Source of the DNA: DUUS01 sp964416365
GTDB taxonomy: Bacteria; Bacillota_I; Bacilli_A; RF39; UBA660
Direction of reading: 5' to 3'
Length of the DNA stretch: 64,000 bases
Assembly: GCA_964416365.1 (NCBI GenBank)
Contig: CAYQDO010000001.1
Coordinates: 1 to 64,000 of the forward strand
Shown here: in pieces, positions 41,521-50,373 of the stretch
Position numbering within the stretch: the first letter of the stretch is position 1
How the letters are laid out: every line of letters starts with the position of its first letter
Program-made: the position numbers and the translations under genes
The notes under the pieces: generated by a model
Database searches by the model: none
What the model was told of the DNA's origin: nothing
Seen by the model: the letters and a program-made list of their open reading frames with translations, nothing else

Positions 41521-42459
41521 CTATTTTCTATTTAAAGCTTTAATTAGCTCATCTTTTTTCATTGTACTATATCCTTTGACGCTTGCTGCTTTAGCTAAAT
41601 TTTTAAGTTCGGCAACAGTTTTTAAAGTTAAATCAGCTTCTTCCACTGCTTTTTCTTCAGCAATTGCAGCTTTAGTAGTTTCTTCATTTAATGATTCTAT
41701 AACTACTTCTTTAACGGTCTTAGGTTGAAATTTTTCTTTCTTTGGTTTTTCTTCTTCAGTTACATAGTCAATCATATCTAGACCACGTGATTCACAGATA
41801 GCATTTGTTAATACTCCTAAAATAACTTTTACTGAACGAACAGCATCATCATTTCCTGGAATAACAAAATCTACATCATCAGGGTCACAATTTGTGTCAA
41901 CAATTCCGAAGATTGGAATATCTAAAATTCTTGCTTCTTTAACAGCATTTAACTCTTTTTTAGGATCGGTAATAATTAAAGCGTTTGGTAATTTTTCCAT
42001 ACTACGGATACCACAAAGTACTCTATTTAATTTTTCATATTCCTTCTTTAAACCAATAACTTCTTTTTTAGGTAAAACATCAAATAGACCATCAGCTTCC
42101 ATTTTTTCAATTTCTTCTAGTCTTTTAACTCTTCTTCTGATAGTTCTGAAGTTAGTTAAAGTTCCACCCAACCATCTTTCAGTTACATAGTAAGAATTAC
42201 TTCGACCTGCTTCATCCTTTGATGCTTCTTGAGCTTGTTTTTTTGTACCAACATATAGGAATGTTCCTCCATTGTCAGCAATCTTCTTAATTTCTGCATA
42301 AGATTTTTCAATACATTCTGCAGTCTTTTCTAGATTGATAATATAAATATCATCTCTAGCTGTAAAGATGTATTCCTTCATTTTAGGATTCCATCTTTTT
42401 GTTTGGTGTCCAAAATGTACACCTGCTTCTAATAAGTAGTTCATTGAAACTACAGCCAT
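41521..42459 (-). CDS. rpsB: 30S ribosomal protein S2 with C-terminal SAP/Rho_N-like extension
   Basis: A 312-residue S2: MNYLLEAGVHFGHQTKRWNP and FRTIRRRVKRLEEIEKMEAD are standard. Most S2 proteins end near residue 240-260. Here an acidic linker (EEKPKKEKFQPKTVKEVVIE) is followed by residues 277-312, TLKTVAELKNLAKAASVKGY then STMKKDELIKALNRK. This is the helix-loop-helix pattern of SAP or Rho N-terminal domains, used for binding nucleic acid. The core is ordinary; the extension is unusual but may be shared by relatives. Gene order rpsB-tsf is conserved. Confidence 0.95.
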   Translation of the reverse strand: MAVVSMNYLLEAGVHFGHQTKRWNPKMKEYIFTARDDIYIINLEKTAECIEKSYAEIKKIADNGGTFLYVGTKKQAQEASKDEAGRSNSYYVTERWLGGTLTNFRTIRRRVKRLEEIEKMEADGLFDVLPKKEVIGLKKEYEKLNRVLCGIRSMEKLPNALIITDPKKELNAVKEARILDIPIFGIVDTNCDPDDVDFVIPGNDDAVRSVKVILGVLTNAICESRGLDMIDYVTEEEKPKKEKFQPKTVKEVVIESLNEETTKAAIAEEKAVEEADLTLKTVAELKNLAKAASVKGYSTMKKDELIKALNRK

Positions 42460-42469
42460 AAATACACTC

Positions 42470-42590
42470 TCCTTTTGTTATTCATCCATTTACCTCTTCT
42501 TAAATTGCTCAACCGTATGGCCACTAGAACAATCTAATCAGTAAATGTGCATATTTGGTTAAAAAACCATTATTATTGTAGCAAACTATT
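42470..42590 (-). promoter_or_regulatory. Possible structured leader of rpsB
   Basis: The 171-base gap before rpsB contains on the minus strand a GGTTTTTTAACC hairpin and a stretch with GTTCTAGTGGCCATACGG followed by GGAGAG at the ribosome-binding site. S2 genes in Bacillota often carry autoregulatory leaders, but I cannot confirm a known motif here. Confidence 0.3.
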
Positions 42591-42630
42591 CCTTTATTTA
42601 CAATAAATATATGACAAATTTTAAATTTCT

Positions 42631-43383
42631 TTATAAGTCTATATCAATACTTACCGGACAATGATCACTGCCGTGTACATAATCATATATGACAGCATCT
42701 TTTAATTTATCCTTTAAATTTTCTGATATTAAGAAATAATCAATCCGCCATCCAATATTATTTGGTCTTGCCATTCCCATATAACTCCACCAACTATATT
42801 TAATTATATCTGGATATAAGTATCTAAATGTATCAATAAAGCCATGATTTAATAAATTGGTAAATTTCTCTCTTTCTTCATATGTAAATCCCGCATTACC
42901 TATATTAGCCTTAGCATTCTTAAGGTCAATTTCATTATGGGCAACATTTAAATCCCCACAAATTATTACTGGTTTTGATTCTTCTAAATATTTTAGATAT
43001 TTTAGAAACTGTTCTTCCCACATCATTCGGTAAGGAAGACGAGCCAAATCACTTTTAACATTTGGGGTATAAACCGTAATTAAATAAAAATATGCAAATT
43101 CTAAAGTAATAACTCTGCCTTCATTATCTTCCATAAAACCATCTAGCCCAAAACTGACTTTTATTGGTTTTTGTTTAGTATAAACAAGTGTTCCCGAATA
43201 TCCTTTTCTTTCGGCGGGGTTTAAATATTCATAATAATTTTCCGCATCAAATTCTATCTGATTTTTTTCAGCTTTTACCTCTTGCAAGCAAAAAATATCG
43301 GCATTTATTTCATAGAAAAAATCTTTAAAACCTTTTTTTAAAGCTGCTCTAAATCCTGCTACATTCCAAGAAATTATTTTCAT
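42631..43383 (-). CDS. xth: Exodeoxyribonuclease III / AP endonuclease
   Basis: A 250-residue member of the ExoIII/ExoA family that cuts at abasic sites and trims 3' ends. Catalytic blocks: SWNVAGFRA, DIFCLQEVKAEK (metal-ligand Glu), VYTPNVKSDLARLPYR, ICGDLNVAHNEIDL (Asp-Asn), WRIDYFLIS and the terminal GSDHCPVSIDI (Asp-His). Length and motifs are complete. It complements endonuclease IV at 19854 so both main AP endonuclease families are encoded. Confidence 0.96.
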   Translation of the reverse strand: MKIISWNVAGFRAALKKGFKDFFYEINADIFCLQEVKAEKNQIEFDAENYYEYLNPAERKGYSGTLVYTKQKPIKVSFGLDGFMEDNEGRVITLEFAYFYLITVYTPNVKSDLARLPYRMMWEEQFLKYLKYLEESKPVIICGDLNVAHNEIDLKNAKANIGNAGFTYEEREKFTNLLNHGFIDTFRYLYPDIIKYSWWSYMGMARPNNIGWRIDYFLISENLKDKLKDAVIYDYVHGSDHCPVSIDIDL

Positions 43384-43411
43384 ATTATCACCTTGTTATT
43401 AATATATCATA

Positions 43412-43435
43412 ATAAAAAAAGATATTCTATATCTT
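43412..43435 (-). terminator. Rho-independent terminator of the HD-domain gene
   Basis: Stem AAGATAT/ATATCTT (43419-43425, 43429-43435) spanning the TAG stop codon, followed by T residues on the minus strand. Confidence 0.65.
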
Positions 43436-44377
43436 AGAGTATCTTATTTTTAATATAAATGGGTCTATTTTTCTTACTTTAACTGGTTCTCTTTCTTCGT
43501 TTGGATTATAACTTAAATTAATGAATCTGTCATACTTCGATTTTACTTCTAAGTCTTTTAAATTGTTTTCAACTATTTTAAAAACATCCAAATCTGTGAG
43601 TATATATAAATCTTTATAATTTATGATTTTTTTATTTATTAATACCCCAACTAAATCAGACAAATAAAGCATTGAAAAATAATCTTTATCACTATGAGTT
43701 TCCTCGTTTATTAGTTCATTTAATTCTACAATTTGGTCGGCATCAACTAGATCAATAAAACTTAACTCCTCTTCATTATCTTCATTAACTACTAAAATCG
43801 TATTTTGATATAATTTTTTGATTTCGGACAAATTGGTTTTTTGAGTCCATACTAAACTAGTTAAAAATATGCCATCTAATCTGTCTGCACACATACGCGG
43901 TCTTTTACAATCGATTATCGGAATATTTTTATAATTAGCAATATCTTTTAAACTAATATGATAAGTATCTAGTAATCTCATTAATCCTTTATCATTTACT
44001 AAAAACTCCTCAAGATCTATTTCGGTACTTTCCTGATTTTTAAAATCTTTATTATAATAATCTATTGCGTGTCTAAAAGCCGGACTACTCGCATCATGAA
44101 ATAAAGCTGCTAAGGTCTTCTTTACATCATGAGTCATATTCCAAACCATTAAAGCTGTGCTTATTGAATGATCTAAAGTAGATAAATAATATTTAAAATG
44201 GTAATAATCCGGATTGCCATGATCCATTCCACAAAAATAACCAATGGCCTTTAGTCTCATCATAGTGGTTGTTTCAATAAAAGGAATTAAGAAAGATGGA
44301 AAGACAGGACTTAATATTTTAAAATATTTTTTTATCTCCGGATTTAAATTATCATAATATTCTGTAAACTTAGACAT
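43427..44377 (-). CDS. HD-domain phosphohydrolase, unknown substrate
   Basis: A 316-residue HD-superfamily protein. Metal-binding motifs are seen as LDHSISTALMVWN and LFHDASSPAFRHAID, with a downstream Asp in MCADRLDGIF. The closest style is the YfbR/dNTPase or SpoT-like hydrolases, but no substrate signature is evident. It is soluble and has AGGTGA upstream. Its position between dacA-like and xth genes gives no hint of substrate. Confidence 0.72.
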   Translation of the reverse strand: MSKFTEYYDNLNPEIKKYFKILSPVFPSFLIPFIETTTMMRLKAIGYFCGMDHGNPDYYHFKYYLSTLDHSISTALMVWNMTHDVKKTLAALFHDASSPAFRHAIDYYNKDFKNQESTEIDLEEFLVNDKGLMRLLDTYHISLKDIANYKNIPIIDCKRPRMCADRLDGIFLTSLVWTQKTNLSEIKKLYQNTILVVNEDNEEELSFIDLVDADQIVELNELINEETHSDKDYFSMLYLSDLVGVLINKKIINYKDLYILTDLDVFKIVENNLKDLEVKSKYDRFINLSYNPNEEREPVKVRKIDPFILKIRYSKI

Positions 44378-44427
44378 GTCATCACCTAGGTAATTACTCT
44401 AACCTAAAAGTGATGAAAAGTAAACAT

Positions 44428-45558
44428 CTATCCCCCTATTAAGATACTATTTAAATTTCTTTTATATAAATCCCAGATATTTGCTTTAGCTACGTTGTTT
44501 TTAACCGTAATATCAAAATTAGTAATAATCTTTCCTGATTCAACTATTTCCAGTTTACCAACTATATCTCCTACTTTGACAGGTGCTTTAATAGGTTTAA
44601 CAATTATATTATAAGTATATTTTTTTTCTTCATTGATATTTTCTAAATTGGTAGCATCTTGCTTTAAAACTATATCCACATTTTTAACTTTACCTTTAAT
44701 TACTTCAACTTTTCCTAAAATCTTTTTAGTATCCAAGATTGTTTTTACTTTATAATTACTAAATCCATAGTTTAATAGATTAATAGTATCATTGTTTCTT
44801 GACTTAGATGTAGGTTCTTTCATAACAACACTGATTAAACGCATATTATTTCTTTTAGCCGTAGATGTTAAGCAATATCCAGCATTATCAGTAAATCCGG
44901 TTTTTAAGCCATCCAAACCATTATAATATTTGATTAACTTATTGGTATTAACCATCCAAGTTGATGTTCCATCTGGTTTCTTTAAATATTCTTCATAGAT
45001 AGTGGTATACTCAAAAATCTTTTCATGTTTAACTAGTTCTCTAGCAATTAAAGCCATATCTTTTGCTGAAGAAAAATGATTGTTTTCATCTAACCCATGA
45101 ACATTCATGAAATTAGTATTAGAGCACCCTAGTTCTTTGCAGCGATTATTCATTTTAGCTAAGAAAGCACCTTCTGTACCGGCAATATGCTCTGCCATTG
45201 CCACTGATGCATCATTAGCACTCGCAATAGCAATACTTTTTATGAGATCTTCTACTTTCATTTTACTACCTGCTTCCAAAAATACCTGACTTCCACCCAT
45301 ACTAGTTGCATTATGGGATATTAATACTTCTTCATTTAGAGTTAGTTTTCCTGATTCTAATGTTTCCATAATTAATAACATGGTCATTAATTTGGTCATA
45401 CTAGCTGGAGCAAGTTGTTCATTACTTTGTTTTTCATAAAGAATTTTACCAGTACTAGCTTCCATCAATATACTCGATACAGCTGTTGGCGAGAACTCTT
45501 CAGCCTTTACCATTACTGGTATTAAAAGGATTAATAAGGCCAATATAATTTTTTTCAT
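44428..45558 (-). CDS. dacA: D-alanyl-D-alanine carboxypeptidase (PBP5/DacF family)
   Basis: A 376-residue serine peptidase, removing the terminal D-Ala from peptidoglycan stems. A cleavable signal peptide (MKKIILALLILLIPVMVKAE) is followed by SMTK (Ser53-Lys56), SAN (113-115) and KTG (219-221); all three motifs are intact. A C-terminal beta domain (about 275-345) precedes a weakly amphipathic tail (KANIWDLYKRNLNSILIGG) for membrane binding. Vegetative DacA and sporulation DacF cannot be told apart from this alone. Upstream lies an unknown gene and TrpRS on the other strand. Confidence 0.9.
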   Translation of the reverse strand: MKKIILALLILLIPVMVKAEEFSPTAVSSILMEASTGKILYEKQSNEQLAPASMTKLMTMLLIMETLESGKLTLNEEVLISHNATSMGGSQVFLEAGSKMKVEDLIKSIAIASANDASVAMAEHIAGTEGAFLAKMNNRCKELGCSNTNFMNVHGLDENNHFSSAKDMALIARELVKHEKIFEYTTIYEEYLKKPDGTSTWMVNTNKLIKYYNGLDGLKTGFTDNAGYCLTSTAKRNNMRLISVVMKEPTSKSRNNDTINLLNYGFSNYKVKTILDTKKILGKVEVIKGKVKNVDIVLKQDATNLENINEEKKYTYNIIVKPIKAPVKVGDIVGKLEIVESGKIITNFDITVKNNVAKANIWDLYKRNLNSILIGG

Positions 45559-45600
45559 AACTTCACCTATAAAATATTATTCTAAAGGAATATTTTTTAT

Positions 45601-45626
45601 TAAAAAAAAAGAACTAATTGTTCTTT
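45601..45626 (-). terminator. Rho-independent terminator
   Basis: Stem AAAGAAC/GTTCTTT (45608-45614, 45620-45626) with the TAG stop of the 294-residue protein gene in the loop and nine T residues on the minus strand. Confidence 0.7.
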
Positions 45627-46495
45627 TTATACTTAAATGACTGATGTAGTTTATCTAATGTTTCTCGATATTCATAGTTTCTGACTGGTAAACCTAATTC
45701 TAATTTTTTCGTTAAACCATATTCATCTGACACTTTGTCTTCTAAATAAAATTGATTATCATCATAGAAATTTTGTTTTTTCCAGAAATCATCATGATGA
45801 AAATTATGTAAATACGTTGGTGTTGGTGCTTCTACTTTTGGACTTCGGTAAGTATAACCGCTTAATAGTTCTTCAAGTAGCGAAGCAAGTTCAAACTGAA
45901 TTAGATTTGGTACAGCTACATCAATTAATTCCATTAACTTAATTATTTTTTTAGTAGCATTAATTTTCGTGTAACGTTCCAAAGGATTTAAGTTGATGTG
46001 TTCTTGATAATTAACAAAAATTCTATATACTAAATCGGGATTAGATATTTTTTTATTTCGCAGCATTTCTCTTAGTTCTTGGGGGGTTAAATAATCGGAA
46101 AAGCATACTTTTAACAATTTAGCTTCAAACCCCTCATCTTTAGATAAAATTATCTTATTTACATTGACATTTTCGATCTCTCTTAAAACTCTTTTTAAAA
46201 TTCGAGCATTAATATAAAAAGGTCTTTCAAAACCATTGAAATGGTTATAATATGGATCATATTGGTAATGATATGACGTATTTAAATTGAATTTCAAGTT
46301 ATTATTAACTGCATTATAAGAGATAGATAAATCATCATTACTATTTAAATTTCTATCAAATTCAATTTTTTTTAGATAATCTTTTAAATCTTCATTTTCC
46401 ATAATGATATTTAATATTTTATTAATAAAAGAGTTATCAATTAGCTTACCTTTTTTAGAATACTCAAAAAATAATGTTATTATTGCCTTTTGCAT
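45614..46495 (-). CDS. Hypothetical protein, 294 aa
   Basis: A soluble protein with no signal or membrane helix and no recognised domain. It has several conserved-looking segments (PFYINARILKRVLREIENV, LTPQELREMLRNKK, TKKIIKLMELIDV) and an aromatic, His-rich stretch, TYLHNFHHDDFWKKQNFYDD. I chose the ATG at 46495, with AGAGGGGG upstream. It lies between the lipoprotein gene and the carboxypeptidase gene. Function unknown. Confidence 0.6.
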   Translation of the reverse strand: MQKAIITLFFEYSKKGKLIDNSFINKILNIIMENEDLKDYLKKIEFDRNLNSNDDLSISYNAVNNNLKFNLNTSYHYQYDPYYNHFNGFERPFYINARILKRVLREIENVNVNKIILSKDEGFEAKLLKVCFSDYLTPQELREMLRNKKISNPDLVYRIFVNYQEHINLNPLERYTKINATKKIIKLMELIDVAVPNLIQFELASLLEELLSGYTYRSPKVEAPTPTYLHNFHHDDFWKKQNFYDDNQFYLEDKVSDEYGLTKKLELGLPVRNYEYRETLDKLHQSFKYKKNN

Positions 46496-46545
46496 AGTAA
46501 CCCCCTCTTTTAAGTTCTGGTATTTTACCATTTTTTAGTAAAAAA

Positions 46546-46573
46546 GTCAAAAAAGGAATATTTCTATTCCTTT
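46546..46573 (-). terminator. Rho-independent terminator of the lipoprotein gene
   Basis: 9-bp perfect stem, 46552-46560 with 46565-46573 (TTTC loop), just after the TAA stop, then a T-rich tail on the minus strand. Confidence 0.75.
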
Positions 46574-47110
46574 TTAGTAGGCATATGTTCCATGAATCTT
46601 TTCAAGTTGTTCATTGGACAAAGTATCTACAGTCCAGACATTATTTACTTTGGTTAGAGTAAAATCTATGTTATATTCTACCCGGTCATTTGCTTTTTTA
46701 AGTTCACCTATACGATATTTTAAAGCTGCATTAGCACTATAAACGTTATCTTCATAAAATTCAGTTTGATGGGTACTGATATAATCATTAATATCTTTTT
46801 CGGCAGTATAATAGTCATAAACTTTTACTTGAACAGTTACTACGGCATTAGCACCATTAATCTTTTCATCAGTAATTTTATATGTCATGTCTGAATATTG
46901 TCTTAAATAGACATTTTCATAACCCTTTTGATTATCTTCATCTAAATCAAGAGAACTTAAATAATCACCTAATTCCGTTTTGACAACATCAGCATTATTA
47001 TTATACCTTTTTAATAATTCTTCAACTTTAGTAGAAGGTGTGTTCCCCATCCCACATCCAGTTACCAAAAATAAAAACAGTAAACCTATTAACCAAAAAC
47101 TTTTTTTCAT
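46574..47110 (-). CDS. Predicted lipoprotein
   Basis: A 178-residue secreted protein with a lipobox: MKKSFWLIGLLFLFLVTGCG, Cys19 being the lipidation site. The mature protein has helical and beta segments (VEELLKRYNNNADVVKTELG, ANAVVTVQVKVYDYYTAEKD, YNIDFTLTKVNNVWTVDTLS), the last resembling a C-terminal NTF2-like fold. Function is unknown. Confidence 0.75.
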   Translation of the reverse strand: MKKSFWLIGLLFLFLVTGCGMGNTPSTKVEELLKRYNNNADVVKTELGDYLSSLDLDEDNQKGYENVYLRQYSDMTYKITDEKINGANAVVTVQVKVYDYYTAEKDINDYISTHQTEFYEDNVYSANAALKYRIGELKKANDRVEYNIDFTLTKVNNVWTVDTLSNEQLEKIHGTYAY

Positions 47111-47191
47111 ACTAATCTCCTTTTTTTTATAATATGGATAAATATTTTAAAATTATGCATCTTGTGATACAATTAAACTTAGGTGATATAC

Positions 47192-48181
47192 ATGAAAAGA
47201 TTACTATCAGGAATAAAACCCAATGGTGAATTACATATAGGACATTATATCGGAGCCTTAACTCATTTCATTAAGATGCAAAAAGATTATGAATCTTTTG
47301 TTTTTGTAGCTGATCTACATTCTTTAACAGTTAATCCAGATCCTAAAGAATTGAAGAATAACATTAAAGAGATGGTCGGACTTTATTTGGCTTGTGGACT
47401 TGATCCTGAACACACTTATTTATTTAATCAATCAGAAAATATTTATCATCCTATGCTTTCATGGGCTCTAGAGTGTCACAGTTATATGGGCGAAATGAAT
47501 CGTATGACTCAATTCAAGGAAAAAAGTCGCAATAAAAGTAATGAGGCTATTACTTGTGGTTTATTTACCTATCCTATTTTAATGGCAGCCGATATATTGA
47601 TTTATGATGCCGATGTTGTTCCAGTTGGTGAAGATCAAAAACAGCATGTGGAATTAACAAGAAATATTGCGGAAAGATTTAATAATCGTTATGGTCAAAC
47701 TTTTAAGATTCCTGAACCGATTATTGCAGAAACTGGGGCAAGAATTATGGATTTACAAAATCCTACTAAAAAAATGAGTAAATCCACCGAGAATCCTAAA
47801 GGAGTTGTATTCTTATTAGAAGATTTAGAATCAGCTCGCAAGAAAATTATGAGCGCTGTTACTGATTCAGATAATATAATTAAATATGATTCGGAAAACA
47901 AACCTGGTATTGCTAATTTAATAACTATTTATACATGTCTAACTAATAAAAGCATTTCAGAAGTTGAAGAGATTTTTCAAAATGATAACTATGGTACTTT
48001 CAAAAGCAAAGTTGCTGATGAGGTTATAAAACTATTACAAAAGATTCAAGAAAGATATAATGAAATAATTAAAGGCAATTATATTGATGAAGTTTTAAAC
48101 CAAGGGCTACAAAGAGCTGAAGAAATAGCTAAGAAAAAAGCTATAGAAGTTTATCAAAAACTAGGTGTAGGAAGATATTAA
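47192..48181 (+). CDS. trpS: Tryptophanyl-tRNA synthetase
   Basis: A 329-residue class I TrpRS. GELHIGHYIG (His15-His18) and KKMSKSTENPKG are the two class signatures; VPVGEDQKQHVELTRNIAERF is the TrpRS-specific block. The length is normal. I chose the ATG at 47192 preceded by AGGTGATATAC; a GTG at 47183 lies inside that ribosome-binding site. It is monocistronic and on the plus strand. No T-box leader is apparent in its ~75-base upstream region. Confidence 0.96.
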   Translation: MKRLLSGIKPNGELHIGHYIGALTHFIKMQKDYESFVFVADLHSLTVNPDPKELKNNIKEMVGLYLACGLDPEHTYLFNQSENIYHPMLSWALECHSYMGEMNRMTQFKEKSRNKSNEAITCGLFTYPILMAADILIYDADVVPVGEDQKQHVELTRNIAERFNNRYGQTFKIPEPIIAETGARIMDLQNPTKKMSKSTENPKGVVFLLEDLESARKKIMSAVTDSDNIIKYDSENKPGIANLITIYTCLTNKSISEVEEIFQNDNYGTFKSKVADEVIKLLQKIQERYNEIIKGNYIDEVLNQGLQRAEEIAKKKAIEVYQKLGVGRY

Positions 48182-48195
48182 GCTTCCTTTTTTTT
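48169..48195 (+). terminator. Rho-independent terminator of trpS
   Basis: Stem AGGAAG/CTTCCT (48169-48174, 48183-48188) with eight T residues; the trpS stop codon sits in the loop. Confidence 0.75.
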
Positions 48196-48201
48196 GACAA
48201 T

Positions 48202-48223
48202 AAAAAAGAAGCTTAAGCTTCTT
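48202..48223 (-). terminator. Rho-independent terminator of the DUF1292-like gene
   Basis: Stem AAGAAGC/GCTTCTT (48206-48212, 48217-48223) with the stop codon in a TTAA loop and T residues on the minus strand. Confidence 0.75.
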
Positions 48224-48482
48224 CCTTTATTTCTTCAATATCATTTATTAAATTAGAAGTAAATACCGCAGTTAAATATTTCATTTTTTCAGCATCAGTT
48301 ACTTCATCTAAATAAAAATCTTCGCCATCTTTGATTTCTTCAAAAATACAAGCTTCTGTAGTTATTTCTTCGTTTTCATCTAATTTATTAGCTAGAAAAT
48401 ATTTAATACCGTTTTGAACTGTTTCATCAGCCAAATAGTATTTTTCGTTACCTTCCAAAGTTACAATAGTATCTAATTTCAT
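48213..48482 (-). CDS. DUF1292-like acidic protein
   Basis: An 89-residue acidic protein with the YrzB/DUF1292 style: TIVTLEGNEKYYLADETVQN, GIKYFLANKLDENEEITTEA, EEIKDGEDFYLDEVTDAEK. Members are short regulatory-like proteins of unknown function in Bacillota, often near alaS or ruvX. Here it lies directly after a 605-residue protein of unknown function with a one-base gap, so the two are probably coexpressed. The assignment is by pattern only. Confidence 0.55.
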   Translation of the reverse strand: MKLDTIVTLEGNEKYYLADETVQNGIKYFLANKLDENEEITTEACIFEEIKDGEDFYLDEVTDAEKMKYLTAVFTSNLINDIEEIKEEA

Positions 48483-48483
48483 T

Positions 48484-50301
48484 TTATCTTCCTCCCATTC
48501 TCGTTTGTGATTCCTTAGAATAATTAGGAGTATTTATCATTTGTTCTTTATTATTAGGATTTAAGCCTTGATCTAATAACATTCTTTGAACTCTTAATAC
48601 ACTATTATCAATATCATCAGTTATAATATTGTCCACTTCATTATTAGCAACCATTTCTTGATCTTCTTCGGCTATTACTTGATCTGAAATATCGCCTTCA
48701 TTCATAACTTCATTTCTATCCTCTGGCGATAATGCCGGATCATTAGCTTTTTCTTTTACTTTTCTATTAAATACTCTAAATACATTTTTTAATGTATTTT
48801 GAGCTCGATTACCCATACGCTGTAAAATGGTAGGTTCATTTAAATTTCGTTTGACATTAGCATATTTAGTATATTCTAGATAAATATATGAAGCAGCTTG
48901 ATATAGTCCAAGCGGCAATCCAATTCCAGGGATAGCTATTACTTGGGATATAACTGCTATAGTACCAACAGTTCTAAATAATATTCCTAGTTTATCCATA
49001 TGTAAATTAGCTGGTTTTTGATCTTTGACATATTTACCACGTTTTGTTGCTGGTTTAATATCATTTTGTTGTTGATCAACTATATTATCTTGAGGTAATG
49101 TCTGTTCTGACACAGTAGTAGTTACTGAGTCTTCACTCATTTCTTTATTTTCTTCTTTTTTGGCTTCTTGATTTTGGTTTAAATCTACCTTTTTAGCATC
49201 AAATAATGATGCTTCATATAGATTATCACCCATATTGTTCAATTTATAATAAGTTATGCCATCCTTAATTACAACATCAGCAATTTTATATTCTTTATCA
49301 AATTCTAAATCTCCTCTAGTGATGTTAGAATTTCTATCTACTCCAGGACCACCATTATAAACAACAACATCATCGTATTTTCTAATATCTTCTGGTATTT
49401 GTATTGGTTTTGGTAGAGGAGGAATATCTATTTTTGAATCAAATCTTGGAACACCTTCATTTATTTTAGGAGTAGTCTCTGGTTTAATGTCTTTCTTTAC
49501 TGAAATATCTATATTATCTTTACGTCTTAGCCCCAATGCCTCTAAAGCATTGTTATAATTTTTAGTATTAGATAAAAATTTATTATGATTAGCTTTAAAC
49601 TCATTACGAGTCTTTAATATATTGTTAAATTCATCTATTAAAGTTTTCTTGGTTTCAGATGTTAAATCAGACATCATTAAATAATCATAGACACCTTTAA
49701 AATCTTGGCCAAGTTTATCTATAAAGTTGGCATCAAAATTTTGATTAAATCTATTCTCTTGAGTAGCCGCAACTTTTTTAGCATTTCTGATTGCTTCTAC
49801 ATTAGGACCGTTATATTTTTTTAATAAATCTATTGCTTTTTCCATTTTTTGTTCAGGAGTTAATGTAGTATTATCATCTAAGGCATCTATAGCCGCTTTT
49901 GTCTCAGCTCTAAATGCTTCAGCTTCTGCTACACGATCGACAGCTTGTAATATACCTAATTTTCCTTTAATATCATTTAACATTGTTTTGAAACGGGTAT
50001 CATTTAAATTAAAATGAGAATCTCTAGAAACAATATTAGTTATTTTATCTAAAAAAACGCGTACGTCCATTCTAAGCTTGATTGTTAGTTCTTCCATATT
50101 GCCTAATTTTGCTTCTAAAACTCTTAAATTTTCATACACCTTGATTGGTTCTAGACTGCCGCGAGCAATCTTTTCAGTTTGTTCTCTAAGAATCTTAAAA
50201 TTAGTAACAATATAGCCATCTTTTTCAATCGTATTGATAAATTTCAGTATTTGATCCATACCTGGATTTTCATTTGATTTATTAATTTCTTCTGTGGTCA
50301 T
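48484..50301 (-). CDS. Large coiled-coil protein with C-terminal hydrophobic segment, unknown function
   Basis: A 605-residue protein. Residues 1-260 are almost all charged helices (coiled-coil-like, e.g. LRVLEAKLGNMEELTIKLRM). A Pro/Lys-rich linker follows, then a beta-like segment (VVVYNGGPGVDRNSNITRGD, KIADVVIKDGITYYKLNNMG) resembling the DUF1292-like neighbour's style. Near residue 430 comes a hydrophobic hairpin (LGILFRTVGTIAVISQVIAI, then PGIGLPLGLYQAASYIYLEY), and the rest is acidic. It has no export signal. Reads like an inside scaffold or membrane-associated filament; no family recognised. Glycine-rich GGPGVDR is not a P-loop. Confidence 0.55.
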   Translation of the reverse strand: MTTEEINKSNENPGMDQILKFINTIEKDGYIVTNFKILREQTEKIARGSLEPIKVYENLRVLEAKLGNMEELTIKLRMDVRVFLDKITNIVSRDSHFNLNDTRFKTMLNDIKGKLGILQAVDRVAEAEAFRAETKAAIDALDDNTTLTPEQKMEKAIDLLKKYNGPNVEAIRNAKKVAATQENRFNQNFDANFIDKLGQDFKGVYDYLMMSDLTSETKKTLIDEFNNILKTRNEFKANHNKFLSNTKNYNNALEALGLRRKDNIDISVKKDIKPETTPKINEGVPRFDSKIDIPPLPKPIQIPEDIRKYDDVVVYNGGPGVDRNSNITRGDLEFDKEYKIADVVIKDGITYYKLNNMGDNLYEASLFDAKKVDLNQNQEAKKEENKEMSEDSVTTTVSEQTLPQDNIVDQQQNDIKPATKRGKYVKDQKPANLHMDKLGILFRTVGTIAVISQVIAIPGIGLPLGLYQAASYIYLEYTKYANVKRNLNEPTILQRMGNRAQNTLKNVFRVFNRKVKEKANDPALSPEDRNEVMNEGDISDQVIAEEDQEMVANNEVDNIITDDIDNSVLRVQRMLLDQGLNPNNKEQMINTPNYSKESQTRMGGR

Positions 50302-50373
50302 TTTTCAACCTCTCCTTTTACGCCCTTACACTATGTTAATTTTATCATGCGTATAAATAAAATGCAAATATTT

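Noticed and set aside
42470..42600. T-box or known riboswitch before rpsB
   Set aside because: No AGGGTGG-type T-box, no specifier stem and no known ligand motif; only a possible ribosomal leader remains.
43427..44377. Naming the HD protein a dGTPase or SpoT-like enzyme
   Set aside because: Only the general HD metal motifs are visible; no substrate-specific residues were identified.
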